Assembly (NCBI GenBank): GCA_947502765.1
Contig: CANNBA010000001.1
Span: 1 to 64,000 of the forward strand
Origin: BACL11 sp945865535
Lineage (GTDB): Bacteria > Bacteroidota > Bacteroidia > Flavobacteriales > BACL11
Direction: 5' to 3'
DNA: 64,000 bases
Part shown: positions 60,868 through 64,000 of the stretch, piece after piece
How positions within the stretch are numbered: the stretch's first letter is position 1
Layout: each line of letters starts with the position of its first letter
Position numbers and translations under genes: made by a program
Notes under the pieces: model-generated
What the model saw: the letters and a program-made list of their open reading frames with translations, nothing else
The model's database searches: none
What the model was told of the DNA's origin: nothing

Positions 60868-61715
60868 TCTAGCAAATAAGTTAATTTTAGAAAAGGAATC
60901 AGTTTGTAGTCCATTGTTTCTAAAGGAAATTGCACTCCTGCTCTTATTAAAATAGCCTTGTTTTTATATATTAATTCCCCTGCTATTTGAGGAATAAAAT
61001 CTTTTTCAGTAGGCAGATAAATGATTCCTGCATTAGTTCCTGCATAGCATTTACTTAAAAGTTCGTAATGAAATCCTATATTTGCTTCACTAAAAACAAA
61101 TGAAGTATTTATCTCAGTAGAATATAGTAATTTTTTCTTAAAATAATAAGCCCCTACTCCTGTTAAATAAGGCAATCCGTAAGAATGTGCAAAGTAGAAA
61201 TTCTTTTGCTGAACTTTCTCATTATCAAATCTACTTAAATCGTATTTTTCAATTAAATTTATCAATAAATTTGGGTATTCCGGATTGGTAGCATATCCAG
61301 CTTTTTTGAGTCCTTCTGCCCACTTTTTATATTCTGTATTTTTGTATTCAAATAAAAATAGATAACGTTCTCTTTGTGTCAAAAAAATCGAGTGATCTCT
61401 ATACGAATCAATAGCTTTTGAATATTTTCTGAAACACTCTCCTTTTTCATCATCATCTTCAATAATAGTTTCTCCATTCCAATTATCCTGACACTTAATT
61501 CCAAAATGATTATTTCCTTCAGTAGCCAAACGACTCTCTCCAGATCCACTTTCCAAAATACCTTGGGCTAAAGTAATAGAGGCAGGAATATTATGTCTAT
61601 TCATTTCTTCAATAGCAATACTACTATATTTTACAATGTATGCTTCTGTTTTAGTTTGAGCTTTTGTAAATAAAAAGCAAAGGAGAATAATAGAAAGAGA
61701 TAGTGATTTTTGCAT
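60864..61715 (-). CDS. Exported glucosaminidase-domain protein with a beta-rich C-terminus
   Basis: A 283-residue protein with a signal peptide (1-19, ending LFTKAQT). The N-acetylglucosaminidase domain (about 25-165) shows IPASITLAQGILESGSGESRLA with the catalytic Glu, NNHFGIKCQDNW, and FRKYSKAIDSYRDHSIFL, followed by YATNPEYPNLLINLIEKYDL. This is the FlgJ/LytG type that cleaves peptidoglycan glycan strands. Bacteroidota relatives I know usually carry a LysM domain after it. Here the C-terminal 110 residues are instead beta-rich (YFAHSYGLPYLTGVGAYYF, AGELIYKNKAILIRAGVQF) and end FLKLTYLLD. Confidence 0.85.
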   Translation of the reverse strand: MQKSLSLSIILLCFLFTKAQTKTEAYIVKYSSIAIEEMNRHNIPASITLAQGILESGSGESRLATEGNNHFGIKCQDNWNGETIIEDDDEKGECFRKYSKAIDSYRDHSIFLTQRERYLFLFEYKNTEYKKWAEGLKKAGYATNPEYPNLLINLIEKYDLSRFDNEKVQQKNFYFAHSYGLPYLTGVGAYYFKKKLLYSTEINTSFVFSEANIGFHYELLSKCYAGTNAGIIYLPTEKDFIPQIAGELIYKNKAILIRAGVQFPLETMDYKLIPFLKLTYLLD

Positions 61716-61719
61716 TTCT

Positions 61720-61727
61720 CAAAGATA
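61720..61727 (-). promoter_or_regulatory. TAnnTTTG promoter giving a leaderless glucosaminidase mRNA
   Basis: TATCTTTG on the minus strand ends four bases before the ATG at 61715, in a 12-base gap to the upstream gene. Confidence 0.6.
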
Positions 61728-62615
61728 TTAATTTGTAGGAAAATTACATTCGAATCTCTGATTCATTCCTTTGTTTCCTTGCAAACCTCCTGTGTGAATA
61801 GCTAAAATACTACTTCCTTTTGGGAAATAATCTTTGGCTACTAAATCCATAATTCCAAGCATCATTTTTCCAGTGTATATTGCATCCAATGGAATATTTT
61901 GAGTTTTAAAGAAATTATTCATAAACTCAATTAACTGGTTAGTTAGTTTAGCATAACCATCACAATAATAATCATTTATAAATTTAAAATTCTTTTTATT
62001 TACCCAACTTTCTGTATTTTTTTCTAATTGAGAAAACCCTTTTATTGAAGGAAAACCAATTACCTCTTGATACTCATTTGTTGCATTAATAATTCCTGCA
62101 ATGGTACCCCCTGTTCCAACAGCGCAACAAATAAAATCTTGAGTATCATTTTTATCTAACATTTCAGCAGCCCCTTTTATAGCCAACTCATTTGTACCTC
62201 CTTCTGGGATTAAATAGAAATCACCAAATCGTATTTTTAGCTTTTCTAAAAAATGAACAGTATGTTTTAATCGATAATCACTTCTACTTACATAATGAAT
62301 TTTCATACCTTGCTCTATTGCAAAATCAAGTGTCGGATTTAAACACAAATGCTCCTCTCCTCTTATAATTCCAATGCTAGTAAATCCATTTTCTTTTGCT
62401 AGAAAAGCAGTTGCTGCAATATGATTGGAATAAGCCCCACCAAAAGTCAATATTGATTGAGCTCCTTGCCTTTTTGCTTCAATTAAATTGTATTTTAATT
62501 TAAACCATTTATTGCCAGAAATATGCTTATGAATTTGATCAATTCTTTTAATGAAAAGTCGAATTTCCTTCTGTTTTAAAAGCGAAAAGGATATTTCTTG
62601 AGTTTTTATTTTCAT
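61728..62615 (-). CDS. PLP-dependent ACC deaminase/D-cysteine desulfhydrase family enzyme
   Basis: A 295-residue fold-type II pyridoxal-phosphate enzyme. The Schiff-base Lys is within HISGNKWFKLKYNL. SILTFGGAYSNHIAATAFLA binds the substrate carboxylate, EGGTNELAIKGAAEML is typical of the family, and CAVGTGGTIAGII binds the cofactor phosphate. Members cleave 1-aminocyclopropane-1-carboxylate, D-cysteine or related amino acids; bacterial forms without plant association usually act as D-cysteine desulfhydrases. It is divergent from the DUF5522 gene, with a near-TAnnTTTG element (GATATTTG) five bases before the ATG. Confidence 0.9.
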   Translation of the reverse strand: MKIKTQEISFSLLKQKEIRLFIKRIDQIHKHISGNKWFKLKYNLIEAKRQGAQSILTFGGAYSNHIAATAFLAKENGFTSIGIIRGEEHLCLNPTLDFAIEQGMKIHYVSRSDYRLKHTVHFLEKLKIRFGDFYLIPEGGTNELAIKGAAEMLDKNDTQDFICCAVGTGGTIAGIINATNEYQEVIGFPSIKGFSQLEKNTESWVNKKNFKFINDYYCDGYAKLTNQLIEFMNNFFKTQNIPLDAIYTGKMMLGIMDLVAKDYFPKGSSILAIHTGGLQGNKGMNQRFECNFPTN

Positions 62616-62645
62616 TTGTGCAAATATCGTAATTTAGCACAGCCA

Positions 62646-62822
62646 ATGAAAGAATTTTCAAAATTAGACCAGCTAGATAAAGAAGATTATTACTATGCTA
62701 AAGAAGGCTATATTATTTTTACCGAAAAATATCATTTAAAAAGAGGATATTGTTGCAACAACAATTGCAAACATTGTCCTTTTAAAAAAGAAGTAAAGAA
62801 AAAAGAAAATGACAGATCTTAA
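62646..62822 (+). CDS. DUF5522 domain protein
   Basis: The ATG at 62646 gives 58 residues starting MKEFSKLDQLDKEDYYY; an earlier in-frame ATG would overlap the divergent deaminase gene. The pattern YYYAKEGYIIFTEKYHLKRGYCCNNNCKHCPF is the DUF5522 signature. Four Cys (CCNNNCKHC) are a likely metal-binding cluster. The C-terminal part is very Lys-rich. The role is unknown. It overlaps hutU by 14 bases, so the two are translated together; the coupling suggests but does not show a link to histidine degradation. Confidence 0.85.
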   Translation: MKEFSKLDQLDKEDYYYAKEGYIIFTEKYHLKRGYCCNNNCKHCPFKKEVKKKENDRS

Positions 62823-64000
62823 AAAAACTATTTTGCAAGGAATTCCTTCAGAACTGCCTGCTAAAAAAAATAGAAACCCAAAAATCAGTCATGCTCCTAA
62901 ACGTAAAGATATTCTTACAAAGGAAGAAAAAAGACTAGCCATTCGTAATGGGTTGCGTTATTTTCCTGAGCACATGCACCCTACTCTAGCTCCTGAGTTT
63001 GCTGAAGAACTAAAAACTTACGGAAGAATCTATATGTATCGTTTTATGCCTGATTATGAGATAAAAGCAAGGCACTTAGAAGATTTTCCACATAAAAGCA
63101 AACAAGCAGCAGCTATTCAATTAATGCTCTCCAATAACCTAGATGATGCCATTGCACAGCATCCTCAGGAATTGATAACATATGGTGGAAATGGATCTGT
63201 ATTTCAAAACTGGGCCCAGTATTTACTATGCATGCAGTTTTTAGCAGAAATGACTGATGAACAAACCCTAGCAATTTATTCAGGTCATCCAATGGGATTA
63301 TTTCCTTCACATAAAGATGCTCCTAGAGTTGTTGTAACCAATGGAATGATGATTCCTAACTATTCTAAAGCGGATGATTGGGAAAAATTTAATGCTTTGG
63401 GAGTTACTCAATACGGACAAATGACGGCAGGTTCCTTCATGTATATTGGACCTCAAGGAATTGTACACGGAACAACGATTACTGTGCTGAATGCAGCCCG
63501 AAAAATTGATCCAAAAGCAGAAGATTTAAGTGGAAAGATATTCGTTACTTCAGGGCTTGGGGGAATGAGTGGTGCTCAAGCTAAAGCTGGAGTCATTGCT
63601 AAAGGAGTTTGTATAGTTGCAGAAATTAATCCTCAAGCAACTTACAAAAGACAGGACCAAGGCTGGGTAGATGAAGTTTTTACAAATCTAGATGAATTAC
63701 TAGATAGAGCGATTATTGCGAGAGAACAAAAAGAGGCTGTTTCATTAGCTTATGATGGCAATATTGTTGAGCTCTGGGAAAGAATAGTTGAGCGTAATAT
63801 TCATATTGAAATTGGTTCTGATCAAACTTCATTGCACAATCCTTGGGCAGGTGGCTACTACCCTATTGGAATGTCTTATGAGACGGCAAATGAGATGATG
63901 ATTAAAAATCCTGAGCAATTTAAGAAAGAAGTTCAAAAAACATTGATTCGTCACACAAATGCCATCAATACACTTACTGCAAAAGGAATGTACTTTTTTG
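62809..64000 (+). CDS. hutU: Urocanate hydratase (partial, cut by window end)
   Basis: The first 397 codons of a gene normally about 550-670 codons long. It starts MTDLKKTILQGIPSELPAKK and opens with a family N-terminal extension, then RNGLRYFPEHMHPTLAPEF. TYGGNGSVFQNWAQYLL, SGHPMGLFPSHKDAPRVVVTNGMMIPNYS and the NAD-binding glycines in FVTSGLGGMSGAQAKAG are clear urocanase blocks. The enzyme adds water to urocanate to form imidazolone propionate, the second step of histidine degradation, using tightly bound NAD. The active site and C-terminal part lie beyond 64000. The start overlaps the DUF5522 gene by 14 bases. Confidence 0.96.
   Translation, partial: MTDLKKTILQGIPSELPAKKNRNPKISHAPKRKDILTKEEKRLAIRNGLRYFPEHMHPTLAPEFAEELKTYGRIYMYRFMPDYEIKARHLEDFPHKSKQAAAIQLMLSNNLDDAIAQHPQELITYGGNGSVFQNWAQYLLCMQFLAEMTDEQTLAIYSGHPMGLFPSHKDAPRVVVTNGMMIPNYSKADDWEKFNALGVTQYGQMTAGSFMYIGPQGIVHGTTITVLNAARKIDPKAEDLSGKIFVTSGLGGMSGAQAKAGVIAKGVCIVAEINPQATYKRQDQGWVDEVFTNLDELLDRAIIAREQKEAVSLAYDGNIVELWERIVERNIHIEIGSDQTSLHNPWAGGYYPIGMSYETANEMMIKNPEQFKKEVQKTLIRHTNAINTLTAKGMYFF

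Noticed and set aside
63113..63310. 65-codon minus-strand ORF inside hutU.
   Set aside because: Antisense to a strongly conserved urocanase region, so it is a shadow.

Overview
The window is a low-GC (roughly one third G+C by eye) chromosomal segment from a member of the Bacteroidota, most likely a Flavobacteriales lineage of the Cryomorphaceae/Crocinitomicaceae kind. The evidence is gldF and gldG, several secreted proteins with type IX secretion (T9SS) C-terminal sorting domains, Bacteroidota-only families (DUF4248, DUF4294, DUF5522, DUF6787), and TAnnTTTG promoter elements in place of sigma70-type -10 boxes. Genus and species cannot be fixed from the sequence alone.

Layout. 1-1935 is the end of an integrated element: a structured repeat, a DUF4248 gene and a tyrosine integrase of higher GC than the rest, abutting a tRNA-Ser(UGA) gene. 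A striking palindromic array of 10-bp-phased GTCTA/TAGAC boxes lies between integrase and tRNA. From 2021 on the window is core chromosome. 2.2-7.8 kb holds an LpxL-like acyltransferase, a glycosyltransferase, a phosphatase relic, aroQ, xerD, a small membrane protein, a methyltransferase and a secreted nuclease/phosphatase-fold protein. 7.8-12.0 kb is a tightly overlapping minus-strand cluster phoH-purC-GT2-sigma-rsmG. 12.1-19.1 kb is a plus-strand run: SAM hydroxide adenosyltransferase, gldF, gldG, a DUF4340-like protein, dnaN and two outer-membrane beta-barrels. 19.1-30.3 kb is minus-strand: phospholipase C-like protein, comB-like, gcvT, a secreted LVIVD-repeat protein, parC, a membrane protein, parE and ychF. 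30.5-36.2 kb is plus-strand: a split transketolase with a von Willebrand A gene between its halves, a deiodinase-like secreted protein and a class III aminotransferase. 36.2-37.2 kb is a decaying lipoprotein cluster (two of three genes frameshifted). 37.3-64 kb carries pcm, hbd, a TIGR03032 protein, two large T9SS proteins (an FG-GAP protein and an S8 protease), a COG2509 flavoprotein, pheT, an OMP, a peptide-binding lipoprotein, a truncated PKD gene, mtaB, lgt, rnhB, a DUF3352-like/beta-propeller protein, a glucosaminidase, a PLP-dependent deaminase-like enzyme, a DUF5522 protein and the first two thirds of hutU, cut by the window end.

Most genes are housekeeping and the operons are compact, often overlapping by 4-20 bases. 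Two themes link genes across the window. First, cell-surface export: GldFG, T9SS cargo with two kinds of C-terminal signal, Lgt and lipoproteins. Second, very short leaders: in at least eight genes TAnnTTTG ends only 4-5 bases before the ATG, which predicts leaderless mRNAs. No CRISPR array, rRNA operon, complete insertion sequence or recognisable defence system was seen. The observations most worth following up are the GTCTA array at the integrase/tRNA junction, the left-edge structured repeat, the VWA gene inside the transketolase operon, the secreted deiodinase-like protein, and the tandem frameshifted Cys-rich lipoproteins.
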